Notes: generated by a model not told the origin, from the sequence alone. Counted from the first letter of the stretch, positions 8,443 to 18,526 are shown. The stretch: DNA of 64,000 nucleotides from Irineochytrium annulatum (GCA_027600665.1 JADGJL010000007.1:62001-126000); one strand, 5' to 3'. Numbers and translations: made by a program.

Positions 8443-10023
8443 CTAACTTTCATAGGAACCATATTCAAACCAGTCAAAATCCGCTACCTGATCCGATGAA
8501 GTCCCGTTGCTACTGCTAAACATTCCGATACAGCAGCCAACAAAGCCGCCGGCCACTTCAGTGCTCAGGCTGCTTGTATCCACCTGTTCCGCAACCAGAT
8601 GATACTGACTTCCATCCGTGCTGTAGTAGAAGTTTAGTTGCTGACCTGTCGCGGCCAATTTGATATACACCCGCGATACTTCATCATCCAGCGCGACCTG
8701 CGCAATGTGAGTATCCTGACCATCTATACAGGTCACCACACGCAGCATCTGCTGTTTCTCAACCAGTGCACGCTCAATACGTACATGATACTGATCGTTC
8801 TGAGTGACGACAACACCAGCCGTCTCATTTGCATTCCCGGGCACAAATTCCATCGCTGTAGCTGCCACGTAATCCATATGCCTTTGCCGCAGGCAGACAA
8901 AGCTGGAATTCTCTTTTTCCTTCAATGTTTGCGGTTTCAGCTTCAATCGCAGATATCCTTTTCGCTCTGTTAATGAATACAGGTCTTCCTGAGGATTGCG
9001 CAAAAACATCCATTGCAAGCCCAGACGATCACTGTCAAAATGGTCAAAACGCAGTTGGGGCTCTACCGGAACAGGTTTTAAATCCAGCGTACCCTGCTCC
9101 TCCAGGATGCCGCGGCCCTCATTGACAACTGGCCATCCGTCCTCCCAAATGACCGAAGCAAGGAACGTCTCCCGCCCCAGATTGCTGAAGCTCCCACCGT
9201 AAGGACGCGAAGCAAGCATGACCATGAACCATTGACCGTTCGCAGCCTGCACCAAGTCTGCATGTCCTACATTAACAATAGGGTATCGTTTGCCCAAATG
9301 GCGATGCGTAATGATTGGATTATTGGGATTTCCAACGTACCCTTCGGTTAAGCTTTGGCTACGCGCAATGGTCACGGCATGGTTGGGTCCTGTGCCGCCC
9401 TCTGCAATCAATAAATAGTAATATTCGTCGATCTTATACAGATGCGGTCCTTCAGGCCAAATAACATCAACCATGGCCCCACGCCAGAGCACGTAACTGT
9501 CCCCCACCAGTTTCATGGTGGTCAGATCAAGCTCCCTAAGCCAAACTTCCCAGTTTCCGTTATAACGAACTCCCTCAGAGCAAGGACGTGTACCCAGGTA
9601 ATATGCTTTGCCGTCATCGAAGAAAATCGTAGGGTCTATTCCTTCTGCGCCTTCGATAAAATAAGGATCAGACCATGGCCCAGCCGGATCGGTAGCGGTT
9701 ACAACAAAATTGCCGCCATGTGATACGTTGGTTGTAATCATATAGAAGGTCCCTTCGTGATACCGAAGCGTTGGAGCGAATATTCCTTGTGAATGCCCTG
9801 CCCCCTGAAGATTCAATTGTGAAGGGCGATCGAGTACATTGCCAATCTGTTTCCAATGTGCAAGATCACGGCTCTGAAAGATCGGAACCCCAGGAAAATA
9901 GGCAAAAGTCGAGGTCACCAAATAAAAATCTTCACCCACCCGACAAACGGACGGATCTGGATAAAACCCGGGCATAATCGGATTGTTAAACGTGCATTGT
10001 TCGTTTTGATTTGCATTTTTCAT
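8443..10023 (-). CDS. Glycoside hydrolase family 43 (beta-xylosidase / alpha-L-arabinofuranosidase type)
   Basis: A 526-residue protein without signal peptide, so it acts on imported oligosaccharides. The five-bladed GH43 domain spans about 12-320 with the three expected acids: D23 in FYPDPS (base), D130 in GIDPTIF (pKa modulator) and E191 in WPEGPHLYK (acid). Residues about 335-520 form a concanavalin-like beta-sandwich typical of GH43 xylosidases. Whether xylose or arabinose is released cannot be decided. Its ATG overlaps the stop codon of the upstream permease (ATGA), so it is the last gene of the transporter operon and probably processes what that transporter brings in. Confidence 0.92.
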   Translation of the reverse strand: MKNANQNEQCTFNNPIMPGFYPDPSVCRVGEDFYLVTSTFAYFPGVPIFQSRDLAHWKQIGNVLDRPSQLNLQGAGHSQGIFAPTLRYHEGTFYMITTNVSHGGNFVVTATDPAGPWSDPYFIEGAEGIDPTIFFDDGKAYYLGTRPCSEGVRYNGNWEVWLRELDLTTMKLVGDSYVLWRGAMVDVIWPEGPHLYKIDEYYYLLIAEGGTGPNHAVTIARSQSLTEGYVGNPNNPIITHRHLGKRYPIVNVGHADLVQAANGQWFMVMLASRPYGGSFSNLGRETFLASVIWEDGWPVVNEGRGILEEQGTLDLKPVPVEPQLRFDHFDSDRLGLQWMFLRNPQEDLYSLTERKGYLRLKLKPQTLKEKENSSFVCLRQRHMDYVAATAMEFVPGNANETAGVVVTQNDQYHVRIERALVEKQQMLRVVTCIDGQDTHIAQVALDDEVSRVYIKLAATGQQLNFYYSTDGSQYHLVAEQVDTSSLSTEVAGGFVGCCIGMFSSSNGTSSDQVADFDWFEYGSYES

Positions 10024-10919
10024 TCTTTTACCCCTCCAATGGTGAGTCCAGTGACAAAGTATTTTTGCAAGAACGGATACAGTAAAACGATCGGCATGGC
10101 CGTCACAACCGTGATTGCTGCACGAATGGATACAGGAGTCACCATGTTGGTCACATTTTTGTATGAATCCACGTTGACGGTTCCACCCTGTGAGGTCGCA
10201 GAGGATAATAATTTCATAAGCTCATACTGCAAAGTGGTCAAATTCCGATTACCCGCCGTGTACAACATGGAGTCAAACCAGGAGTTCCACTGACCTACAG
10301 CAATGAACAGAGCAACTGTAGCCAACACCGGCTTGGACAGCGGAAGCACGATGCGCATGAAAATCCGAAAATCTCCAGCTCCATCCATCTTCGCTGATTC
10401 TATCAATCCCTCCGAGAGTCCCTGAATGTAGGTACGAATGACAATCATGTTGAACACCCCGATCAAGCCGGGAATAATGTATACCCAGAAGCTGTTCAGC
10501 AGCCCCACTTGTTTGATCAGCATGTATCCTGGAATTAAACCGCCGCTGAAATACATCGTTACTACGAATAGCGTCGTGACCAATTTGTTAAACATATACT
10601 CCTTGCGGCTCAGCACATAGGCCAACATCGCGGTACAGAACAGTTGCACAACCGTTCCAACCACGGTTCGGGCAACCGAAATAAATGCAGCTTGTGTCAG
10701 ATTCGGATTCTGGAATACGGAGACATAATTTTGCAGTGTCCATTCCCTCGGCCAGAGATAGATCCCTCCGCGGATCGTATCCAGCCCGTTATTGAAAGAT
10801 ACGGCAATGGTGTTTAAAAAAGGATATAACGTAACAACCATGACAAGCAACATAAATATGCCATTCGTGATGGAAAAAATTGAATCACCCAAGCTTCGTC
10901 TTCTACAAAATCGCTTCAC
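10020..10919 (-). CDS. Sugar ABC transporter permease, LplC/YtcP type
   Basis: A 299-residue membrane protein with six predicted helices and the permease EAA-type loop (ESAKMDGAGDFRIFMRIVLPLSKP) that contacts the ATPase. The group serves oligosaccharides in Paenibacillus and Bacillus. It starts at GTG behind AAGGGGG, 16 bases after the partner permease. No ATPase gene is in the operon; these systems commonly share a housekeeping MsmX-type ATPase, which is inference here. Confidence 0.92.
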   Translation of the reverse strand: MKRFCRRRSLGDSIFSITNGIFMLLVMVVTLYPFLNTIAVSFNNGLDTIRGGIYLWPREWTLQNYVSVFQNPNLTQAAFISVARTVVGTVVQLFCTAMLAYVLSRKEYMFNKLVTTLFVVTMYFSGGLIPGYMLIKQVGLLNSFWVYIIPGLIGVFNMIVIRTYIQGLSEGLIESAKMDGAGDFRIFMRIVLPLSKPVLATVALFIAVGQWNSWFDSMLYTAGNRNLTTLQYELMKLLSSATSQGGTVNVDSYKNVTNMVTPVSIRAAITVVTAMPIVLLYPFLQKYFVTGLTIGGVKE

Positions 10920-10934
10920 AGTTCTGCCCCCTTA

Positions 10935-11909
10935 TCATATCAACCGCTCTTCACCAAGAGACTTGGCAATCCCGTTGGCGATAAATATGAGCACGAGACT
11001 GACCACACTTTTGAAGATGCCTGCGGCGGTGGCAAGTGAGTAGTTGCCGAGATTAATTCCGTATTTCAAAACAAAAATATCGATTGTCTCGGACACATCC
11101 TGCACAAGTCCGTTCCCCAGCAAGTATTGAATCTCAAAGCCTGCGTTCAGTACGTTACCCACGTTGATGATAAGCAGGATAATGATCGTTGGTTTGATGC
11201 TTGGAAGTGTGACATTGAACATTTTGCGAAAGCGGCCGGCTCCGTCAATGGAAGCTGCTTCGTATAAGCTCGGATTAATCGACGCCATAGCCGCCAGATA
11301 GATGATCGTACCCCAGCCAATTTCCTTCCACATGCTGGACAGACCCACAATCCCCCAGAAGTATTCGGGTTCCGCAAAAAAGTTGATTGGTGCATCAATC
11401 AGACCCAATTTTGTCAGCAGTACATTCACAATTCCGGTTTCCGTTGACAATACATTCGCAACAATCCCTGTTACGATGATCCACGACAGGAAATGCGGAA
11501 GGTAAGAGACCGTCTGTACCACGCGTTTGAACAATACCATCCGCAGCTCATTTAATAAGAGCGCCAGACCAATTGAACCGACAAATCCCAGAAACAGACT
11601 GATCAGGCTCATCGCCAGCGTATTGCGAATGACACGTAAAAATGTAGGGTCCGTGAATAACGTTCGAAAATGATCCAGCCCCACCCAATCCTGCTCCATA
11701 AAACCAATGCCCGGTCTATAATTCTGAAAAGCCATCAACCAACCCCATAATGGCCCATACGCAAAAATAGCGATAAACGCAATAAACGGAAATGACATCC
11801 ACATTAATTGTCGCTGACTTTTCATTCTGGACAGGTTGTACCCGATCCAGCTTGTTCCCGCTGGGATATGGCTGGTCTTTAACGAAGGCTGCAGCTCCTT
11901 TTTGGCCAT
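10935..11909 (-). CDS. Sugar ABC transporter permease, LplB/YteP type
   Basis: A 324-residue permease with six main helices and the loop EAASIDGAGRFRKMFNVTLP that docks on the ATPase. The N-terminal 30 residues are cytoplasmic and polar. It pairs with the permease gene that follows and with the lipoprotein gene upstream to make one importer. GGAGAG precedes the ATG. The roughly 135-base gap to the lipoprotein gene has no clear terminator. Confidence 0.92.
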   Translation of the reverse strand: MAKKELQPSLKTSHIPAGTSWIGYNLSRMKSQRQLMWMSFPFIAFIAIFAYGPLWGWLMAFQNYRPGIGFMEQDWVGLDHFRTLFTDPTFLRVIRNTLAMSLISLFLGFVGSIGLALLLNELRMVLFKRVVQTVSYLPHFLSWIIVTGIVANVLSTETGIVNVLLTKLGLIDAPINFFAEPEYFWGIVGLSSMWKEIGWGTIIYLAAMASINPSLYEAASIDGAGRFRKMFNVTLPSIKPTIIILLIINVGNVLNAGFEIQYLLGNGLVQDVSETIDIFVLKYGINLGNYSLATAAGIFKSVVSLVLIFIANGIAKSLGEERLI

Positions 11910-12045
11910 GTTTTTCTCTCCTTGCTGACGAGTTTATCTATATCACCCAGTCTGGATGAATCGATTCCTTTCCTATCCAATCTCCCGAATCTGGCGTGTA
12001 AGAAAGGCTACGGAGTTCCCCATAGCCTTCCGGTGTGACAGGCCT

Positions 12046-13716
12046 TTATCCCCACAGTTCCATACGTCTGCGAACTTCTTCCGTCAGCGCATCTTCATAT
12101 GCTTTAATATCTGCACTCTCCTTGAGCGTGGCTTGATACTCTTCCCAAGCCTTATCAAATTCGGCTGGTGAAGTCATAATCACCTTTGGCAGCCATTTGC
12201 GTTTAACATCGTCCATCTTCTGTCTGGCAATGGTCTCCGGTTTATTCGGTTCGAAATTATAGGTATAGATCGGGAACCACGGTTCATTTTCCTCCGCAGG
12301 CTCCAGGAAGTCGGTAAACTTCGTATATCCATAAGCCTTGAGCACTTTTTTATCGATGTCATTCAATGTGGCAAGGTACTCCTCCGGCTGCTCCTTAGGA
12401 TCAAGAGCATTCTTCCCATCAGCGGTCATGCCTTCATGATGCGGGAAATAGACCAATGGGCTTCCCGTATTCGCAAGCACCCAGTCCGGATCTTTGGAAT
12501 TCGCACGTTGCTCTTCATTTCTGGAGAACACGCCTTTGTCATCCACCTGGTAATCCACGCCTTCCTGTCCCCAGGTTCTCAATACCTCTATCTCAGGGTC
12601 CAGCAAATCATTAATATATTGAAGTGCCCCTTCGATATCCTCGCAGCTCTTAGTAATGGCCAAGCCACCATTCACGTTAAGGATTGGATTGTTCTGATAA
12701 CGTCCTTTGACATCCTCGGAGAGTGTGATGGACAACGGTACATAGGTTTTGTCATACAATTTTTGCTTCACGAGTGATGCCTCGGCATCAAGGAACTGCC
12801 ATCCTTGATCCACCATACCCAGCACACGTCCGGTTGAAATTTTGGATATATATTGATCATAGTTTGCTGTAAAGGTTTCGTTATCGACTAGGCCTTGATG
12901 ATATGCTTCATTGATCTTCTTGAAATATGCCTTCGCTTCGGGAATAGTATTATAGTTTTTGGCCGTCAGCGTTTCTTTATCAACGATGGCTGCGCCTTCG
13001 TTAGGATAACCAGCCATGAAGAGCGGAGGGTTCTCCAGTGCGAAATAACGCCAGTCATAAGAGATAATCTCGAATCCAATGGTTGGCTGACCATCAACGG
13101 TCGGATGCGCTGCTTTGTACCGTTCAATCAAGTCAAAGTATTGGTCAAGTGTTTTGATGGTCGGATAATTATCCCATTCCAGTACGGCCTTCTGAATCCA
13201 GAACGCTTCTCCATCATGGGTTACTTTCATCGACTTTTCTTGTATATTGCCGAACTGAGGAATGAAGTAGATATGTCCATCCGTCGTATTTTTCATCTTC
13301 TTCCAGTCTTCACCCAGGTAATTTTTGATGTTTGGATATTTATCGATGTAATCCTCAAGTGGTACTAGCGCCCCTGCCGCTACCAGTTGCTGAGTACCAT
13401 CACTCCCATCGATAAAGTCGGGATATTCGCCGCCTGCAATGAGCACACCAATTCGTTCTTTGGCTGTTTGGCCCGTAAGCCAGTCCATCGTAACTCTGAC
13501 GCCTGTTTTCTCCTCAATGGCTTTTAACACCCGATTATCGTCAGGCGCAATTTTCCCAGGTACGGCAAAAAAGGCTGAAAATTGTTTCAATTCCCTTCCA
13601 TCTGCTGTTGTTTCCCCTTTCGAGGACGATCCCGGTGTACATCCAGCGAGTGCAATGACTAGTATTAAAGCTAGCAGAGCGCTATACTTGATTCTTTTTC
13701 TAACATCCTTTTTCAT
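12046..13716 (-). CDS. Extracellular solute-binding lipoprotein of the sugar ABC transporter (LplA/YtcQ type)
   Basis: A 556-residue lipoprotein. The signal peptide ends in the lipobox LAGC with C26 as the lipid attachment site, so the protein is tethered to the outer face of the membrane. The rest is a large substrate-binding fold of the type found with LplB/LplC permeases. The open frame reaches 13791, but GGAGGGG lies just before two adjacent ATGs (13719, 13716); the second has the better spacing. It is the first gene after the YesN regulator and has its own promoter and palindromic operator. Ligand is not readable; the downstream GH43 enzyme suggests xylo- or arabino-oligosaccharides. Confidence 0.92.
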   Translation of the reverse strand: MKKDVRKRIKYSALLALILVIALAGCTPGSSSKGETTADGRELKQFSAFFAVPGKIAPDDNRVLKAIEEKTGVRVTMDWLTGQTAKERIGVLIAGGEYPDFIDGSDGTQQLVAAGALVPLEDYIDKYPNIKNYLGEDWKKMKNTTDGHIYFIPQFGNIQEKSMKVTHDGEAFWIQKAVLEWDNYPTIKTLDQYFDLIERYKAAHPTVDGQPTIGFEIISYDWRYFALENPPLFMAGYPNEGAAIVDKETLTAKNYNTIPEAKAYFKKINEAYHQGLVDNETFTANYDQYISKISTGRVLGMVDQGWQFLDAEASLVKQKLYDKTYVPLSITLSEDVKGRYQNNPILNVNGGLAITKSCEDIEGALQYINDLLDPEIEVLRTWGQEGVDYQVDDKGVFSRNEEQRANSKDPDWVLANTGSPLVYFPHHEGMTADGKNALDPKEQPEEYLATLNDIDKKVLKAYGYTKFTDFLEPAEENEPWFPIYTYNFEPNKPETIARQKMDDVKRKWLPKVIMTSPAEFDKAWEEYQATLKESADIKAYEDALTEEVRRRMELWG

Positions 13717-13752
13717 CATGACCCCTCCATCGATTATATTGACAGAAGCTTT

Positions 13753-13770
13753 TTGGAAAGCGCTTTCCAA
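13753..13770. promoter_or_regulatory. Perfect palindrome TTGGAAAGCGCTTTCCAA, cre-like or LacI-type operator
   Basis: An 18-bp perfect palindrome whose core AAAGCGCTTT is that of catabolite-responsive elements bound by CcpA and of LacI-family operators. It sits just downstream of a candidate -10 box and about 35 bases before the solute-binding protein start, a position where a bound repressor would block transcription. Confidence 0.7.
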
Positions 13771-13781
13771 AGGCTGACTTA

Positions 13782-13810
13782 AAATTATCATGCTTCCATG
13801 CCCCTCTCAA
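13782..13810 (-). promoter_or_regulatory. Candidate sigma-A promoter of the sugar-transporter operon
   Basis: On the minus strand TTGAGA (13805-13810) and TAATTT (13782-13787) are 17 bases apart, directly upstream of the palindromic operator. Moderate match; the YesN regulator probably activates here. Confidence 0.45.
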
Positions 13811-13876
13811 CGGGATAAACTATAGACGGAATCCCACTAATTCCAGTATCTGCGAAAAAAATATCCCGCTGCTCCG

Positions 13877-15469
13877 TCAAGGAGTGCAGGATGTTGAATC
13901 AAGAGAGTACGCAGCATGGGCACTTTTACGATATTGTGCAGGCGTCTCCCCCATGAGTTTCTCGAACCGGCTAATAAAATAATCGGAGTCCCGATATCCC
14001 ACCATTGTTGCAATCTCGTATACTCTTTGATCTGTTCTGCGCAACAGCCGCGCGGCCTCCTCTATTCGCAATTGATTCAAATAATCACTGAAGCTGATCG
14101 AGTAATGCTTTTTGAAAATCTGTCCCAGATATGCGCTGTTCATGTAGAACTGCTCTCCCAGCAGCTTCAAGCTGATATTCTCTCTGTAATGCTCGTGAAT
14201 GAAGGCCTCAATCTTGGCTAATATGCCCATCCCTTTCGACTTTTGCTGCTCCTTCAGCTCCTCTGCGCACATAAGCGAGAACTCACATAAATGTTCAATG
14301 TTTTCCTCCATGGATAACATCGCGTAGTTCACCTTCAGAAAAGCCGATTCCATCAGCCCGGAATCTGGAGTAACCGTATCGTTATTCACAAGATCCAGCA
14401 AATTGTATGCCAAATAGTGCAAGTGGATTCGGACAATAGCAGGCTCGATTCGCTCATCCAGAAAATATTGAAAAATGGCCTTTGCATGGCTGTATAGCTC
14501 ATCCGTCTGCTGTTCCTCGATAGACTTGACCAGCCCATCAAACAATTGTTTTTCGAATTGACCAGGCCGATTAACAAATAAGTTCGTATCCATAAGCTCG
14601 AAATAATAAATGGGCCCACACGTGGTGAAGAAACGTAAGCTTTTCATTATGCCGCAGGATTGATAAGACTCATGCAGCGCCTCCAACCCCTGTACTTCCT
14701 TCCCGACATACCAAGCAACCACCGCCCCTTGATCGCGGCTCAGCTCGGTATGTAGTTGGGTCAAATAGTGCTCCAAGGCCGCTGCCTTACGTTTCACCAT
14801 CGAATCCGTAACAATGAGCAGAATCGCATTTTTATCACCTGTGAACGGCTTCAAAACTTGCCCCGGCAAGGGCTCACCCACCCATGCCTCAACCCGAGCG
14901 CACCAATCCGTTCCCTGTTCTGGAATGCCTTCCACCTCAATCAGAATGCAACGCATTGTGCCAGCATCTTGATAGTGCGGCTGCAGACTCGTAACAGCCT
15001 CCTCCTCAGCCACCCCAAGCAAGATTGACTGCATATGCTGAGCCATAATCATTTGATCCTTTTTTTGCTGATAACGCTTCTCTTCTGTCCGCGCATGAAA
15101 TGCATCCCTGAACTCCTCAAGCACCTGTACCAGTTCTGTCTTCACGATAGGCTTGAGAATGTAGTCATTCACCTGATATTTAATTGCCTGCTTGGCATAT
15201 CCGAACTCATAGAATCCACTAAGCAGAATCAGCTTGATATCACCGTTATATTGCTCATACAAGGTTTGAGCAAGCTGCATGCCGTCCATTTCCGGCATCT
15301 TGATGTCGGAAATGACCAGATCAGGCTGCACAGCGCGTATGGCTTCCAATGCCTGCTTGCCATTGGAAGCCTGACCACAAATCTGGAAACCGTAAGACTG
15401 CCAATCAATTAACAATTGAAGTCCTTGGCGAATAAATGGCTCATCGTCCACAATCAGCACGTTGATCAT
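13877..15469 (-). CDS. Response regulator, YesN type (REC plus AraC HTH)
   Basis: A 530-residue regulator. The receiver domain (1-125) has the acidic pair D8/D9, the phosphorylation site D55 in ISDIKMP and K106 in YILKP. A long middle region of unknown fold links to two AraC-type helix-turn-helix motifs at about 425-525 (NSAYLGQIFKKHY, and the RRTDQRVYEIATMVGYRDSDYF segment). It is paired with the YesM-type kinase just upstream (11-base gap) and stands directly before the sugar transporter genes it is expected to switch on. AAGGAG precedes the ATG. Confidence 0.92.
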   Translation of the reverse strand: MINVLIVDDEPFIRQGLQLLIDWQSYGFQICGQASNGKQALEAIRAVQPDLVISDIKMPEMDGMQLAQTLYEQYNGDIKLILLSGFYEFGYAKQAIKYQVNDYILKPIVKTELVQVLEEFRDAFHARTEEKRYQQKKDQMIMAQHMQSILLGVAEEEAVTSLQPHYQDAGTMRCILIEVEGIPEQGTDWCARVEAWVGEPLPGQVLKPFTGDKNAILLIVTDSMVKRKAAALEHYLTQLHTELSRDQGAVVAWYVGKEVQGLEALHESYQSCGIMKSLRFFTTCGPIYYFELMDTNLFVNRPGQFEKQLFDGLVKSIEEQQTDELYSHAKAIFQYFLDERIEPAIVRIHLHYLAYNLLDLVNNDTVTPDSGLMESAFLKVNYAMLSMEENIEHLCEFSLMCAEELKEQQKSKGMGILAKIEAFIHEHYRENISLKLLGEQFYMNSAYLGQIFKKHYSISFSDYLNQLRIEEAARLLRRTDQRVYEIATMVGYRDSDYFISRFEKLMGETPAQYRKSAHAAYSLDSTSCTP

Positions 15470-15480
15470 ATCCTCGCTCC

Positions 15481-17283
15481 TTATTCTTGGGATGCCAGCA
15501 TAAGAGGAATTTGAATGCCAATCGTTGTCCCCTTCCCCTTTTCACTGAATATGTGCACCTGAACGAAATCATCAAAATACATCCGTAGCCGAATATATGC
15601 ATTCATCATGCCAATGCTGCTAAGCTCGCTCATCCGATCCATACTCGGGTCTTGCATCATTTTGCAGAGCGAGGACAGCTTGTCCTGATCCATACCGACG
15701 CCGGTGTCTCGAATGGAAATGTAGAGCGCATTACTTCGAATTTCGAATAATACCTCCACGACCCCATCATTTGCTGTCCCTTCAATGCCATGGATACAAG
15801 CATTCTCCACAAAGGTGAGAACGGTTAGTTTGGGTATCATCATCGCAGCAATGGATTCGTCAGTGATCCTGATTGCAAATTGCAGCTTTTCGCCAAAGCG
15901 ATACTGCTGAATACTCAGATAACTTTCCACGAAATTGATTTCTTGTGCGATGGTAATCAGATCGTCGCCCCAATTGATCGTCTGACGCAGCAGCAGTGCC
16001 AGTCTATGAATGACATCGGAGGTCTCAAGCTCTTGCTTGATCAAACTCCGCATACGGATCGTTTCAAGCGTGTTGAACATGAAATGGGGATTCACCTGAC
16101 TCTGAAGGGCTTTCAGCTCCGCCTGCTTCTTGGAGAGCTCAAGGGCTTGCCGCTCCACTTGACCCTTAAACACAATTTCAATCAAGTTCTTGATCTTGAT
16201 GACCATCATGTTATAACTATGGGTCAGGCTACCGATCTCGTCCTTGCCCACAGGTCCCGATATCACTTCAAATTTCTCATGCTTCACTTGATCCAGGTGC
16301 TTCGCTATCCGATCAACTCTGATGACCAGTGATCTGGATATCAACCAGATCAGCAGTGTGGGCACCAACAGATTAAGAATGATCAGCAACGTCAAATTAA
16401 GCTTGGAATTAACAATCTCCGACAGAACGTCCAATTTCTCTGTGCTGACGAAAATCTGCCAATCCTCGGATACGACGGGAATCGATTGCATGGATTGAAC
16501 AGGATCAATTGGACTGTTCGCAATCAGATTAAATGGCTGGCGCGTCTGATTCATTTCGGAATCGTTCGAGAAAATGACCCTGCCATCCGAAACGACATAT
16601 ACCTTCCCGTTCGCTCCCTCATTTTTAAGCGATTTGTTGATGAAAGAATAGTCCAGATCAACCTTTAACACCTTTTCAACCTGCTGCTCCCCAAAGTAAT
16701 CCAGCTTGCGAATAATGCTGACTTTGCGTCCTCCCTGACTTTGCGACATCTCTGCCTGCTGCTTGTCAAAATACGAATAGATCATGATATGGTCGCTTGT
16801 GTTCATAAGCGCTTGATACCAATCACTTTTCTTCACCTCATCATCCAGCTTAATGAAGTTTCCTCCATTGACGAAGGTATCATTTCCAACATAAAACGTA
16901 ACTTGGTTCACCTGCTGGTAGCTGTAATAGTACCTGACCAGATTGTTGTTGCTAAGCATATCATAGTAGGCAGAGTAATAGTCTTCCTGATCGCGGTACT
17001 TGGACTCCATGAACCGGTTCAGCGTTCCATCGGTATAGAGAAAATTGGACACATACAAGCTATTGTCTATACTGTTTCGCAGGTTGAACTTGATCCTTTG
17101 CTGCATTTCATTGAATCGGTTATGCTCCTTCTCCTCAATGTTACCTTTGATGCTTAGGTAAAACACGGTATTTGTGACCAGAACCGGAACCAGCACACAA
17201 AAAATGAACAATATGTACAACTTCGTTTTGAGGCTCCAATCATCCAGAAACTGAATGCGCTTACAGTGCATCTTGCGGCTCAT
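15481..17283 (-). CDS. Sensor histidine kinase, YesM type
   Basis: A 600-residue membrane sensor. A transmembrane helix at about 18-40 and another near 290-312 flank an extracellular sensing domain. A HAMP linker, the LytS/YesM-type phosphoacceptor region with NPHFMFNTLETIRM, and an HATPase domain with the N box (ENACIHG) and DTGVGMD follow. It should sense an external sugar or the loaded binding protein and phosphorylate the YesN regulator encoded next. The 195-base upstream gap holds two small inverted repeats (17343-17357 and 17366-17393) but no definite promoter. Confidence 0.92.
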   Translation of the reverse strand: MSRKMHCKRIQFLDDWSLKTKLYILFIFCVLVPVLVTNTVFYLSIKGNIEEKEHNRFNEMQQRIKFNLRNSIDNSLYVSNFLYTDGTLNRFMESKYRDQEDYYSAYYDMLSNNNLVRYYYSYQQVNQVTFYVGNDTFVNGGNFIKLDDEVKKSDWYQALMNTSDHIMIYSYFDKQQAEMSQSQGGRKVSIIRKLDYFGEQQVEKVLKVDLDYSFINKSLKNEGANGKVYVVSDGRVIFSNDSEMNQTRQPFNLIANSPIDPVQSMQSIPVVSEDWQIFVSTEKLDVLSEIVNSKLNLTLLIILNLLVPTLLIWLISRSLVIRVDRIAKHLDQVKHEKFEVISGPVGKDEIGSLTHSYNMMVIKIKNLIEIVFKGQVERQALELSKKQAELKALQSQVNPHFMFNTLETIRMRSLIKQELETSDVIHRLALLLRQTINWGDDLITIAQEINFVESYLSIQQYRFGEKLQFAIRITDESIAAMMIPKLTVLTFVENACIHGIEGTANDGVVEVLFEIRSNALYISIRDTGVGMDQDKLSSLCKMMQDPSMDRMSELSSIGMMNAYIRLRMYFDDFVQVHIFSEKGKGTTIGIQIPLMLASQE

Positions 17284-17478
17284 GTCTTATCGTTGTCTCC
17301 TCTTACATTGACATCCACATTATTATAACGAGTAAGGGAATGATTGGATACTCCAATCCAGGAATTCGGGAGGCCTATAATTCAACCTCCCGATCGACTG
17401 GCCCAACAGGACAGATACGAATATCTCACATATTTTCGTATGAACCCGATTTGATCCTACGTCGAGACGACGATCACG

Positions 17479-18327
17479 TTATAATTTCAGGAGCATTTCA
17501 TACTGGCCAACATGATACGTAAAACCTGATTTGACCAGGAGGAAATCTACCATCGGTTTGAGATGAGATTCCACATTGAGGACACTGATTATTGGCGATT
17601 CTGTGCGCTTGACCATCTCTGTCAGGATGCTGCTTGCAATACCTTTGCCCCGGTAATTTGGGTTCACTGCAAGCTGTGGAATATCACCTGTTTTTTGATC
17701 TATAATGCCATAGCCAACAATTTTGTCATCCTGACGTGCAACTACATAGCTAAAAGCTTCTGGTACAGCGTAGATGGAATCTATTGAATTTTGCCAGGAG
17801 GGCTCCACATCCCAAAATTCCTTAAACTGCTCCAAATCAATTCTCTCCACACATTCCACCGTGCAGGTCGTTTTCGGTATGAATTTATCTTTTTCCAGCT
17901 GGAAACATGCGAATTCCCTTTGAATTTTGAAGTTTTGTTTACTGTAAAGCTGAACTGCAGATTCGTTGGATTGGATGACTTCCAGCAGATATTGCCCTAT
18001 ATTTTTTTCTTTTAGCAGTTTTCGAATATTCAAGAGCAGATGGCTTGTAACGCCCTGCCGTCTGCATTCTTGTACAACGCCTGTCCCAAGGTCATACGCA
18101 GTTGCCTTTCCATTCCAACTTCGAAGTCCATTGATAACAAATCCGACCATTCTCCCATCTTTAAAGGCTCCCATAGATATTTCGGGGTGATACCCTCTTC
18201 GTTGGAGCATTTGTTGAAACTTCCAAAAGGGCAGATCCATTTTAACCTGATAGTCGGAGAACGCATCCACAAACGCTTGGTGAAGTGTTTCCGTGCTTAT
18301 CTTGTCCAACATTTTATAACTGTACAT
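17479..18327 (-). CDS. GNAT N-acetyltransferase with two GNAT domains
   Basis: A 282-residue cytoplasmic protein made of two acetyl-CoA-binding folds in tandem. The first (about 5-140) has the degenerate binding loop QECRRQGVTSHLL. The second (about 155-280) has the canonical NYRGKGIASSIL loop and is probably the active half. Double-GNAT proteins acetylate small molecules such as amines, but the acceptor here is unknown. AAAGGAG lies before the ATG at 18327. It stands alone between two sugar loci. Confidence 0.8.
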   Translation of the reverse strand: MYSYKMLDKISTETLHQAFVDAFSDYQVKMDLPFWKFQQMLQRRGYHPEISMGAFKDGRMVGFVINGLRSWNGKATAYDLGTGVVQECRRQGVTSHLLLNIRKLLKEKNIGQYLLEVIQSNESAVQLYSKQNFKIQREFACFQLEKDKFIPKTTCTVECVERIDLEQFKEFWDVEPSWQNSIDSIYAVPEAFSYVVARQDDKIVGYGIIDQKTGDIPQLAVNPNYRGKGIASSILTEMVKRTESPIISVLNVESHLKPMVDFLLVKSGFTYHVGQYEMLLKL

Positions 18328-18450
18328 TAGGGCACTCTCTCCTTTGAAAGGATGAAAACAATAATATATTAGGGCTCATGATCCCTATCCTTATTTAAAT
18401 ATTCTACTAAATAGTTTTAACACGATACAGTAATATCCGTACTATACAAT

Positions 18451-18480
18451 CTGCTTCCTTGAGAGTTTTCAGACACGCCC
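18451..18480. repeat. Truncated copy of the end of the MITE-like element
   Basis: These 30 bases match the terminal 30 bases of the element at 62681-62840 with three or four differences, including an identical run AGAGTTTTCAGACACGCCC. The opposite end is missing, so this is a remnant. Confidence 0.65.
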
Positions 18481-18488
18481 TAATCACT

Positions 18489-18526
18489 AAATAGACCGCT
18501 CCCTGGTTGAGGGATACGGTCTATTT
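18489..18526 (-). terminator. Stem-loop terminator after the GH112 gene
   Basis: AAATAGACCG pairs with CGGTCTATTT, with an inner TCCCT/AGGGA stem. It lies 15 bases past the stop codon; the T-run is short, so it may be a modest terminator. Confidence 0.6.

Noticed and set aside
17366..17393. Inverted repeat TCGGGAGG/CCTCCCGA considered as a terminator of the double-GNAT gene.
   Set aside because: No T-run in either direction and about 90 bases from the stop; its role is unclear.
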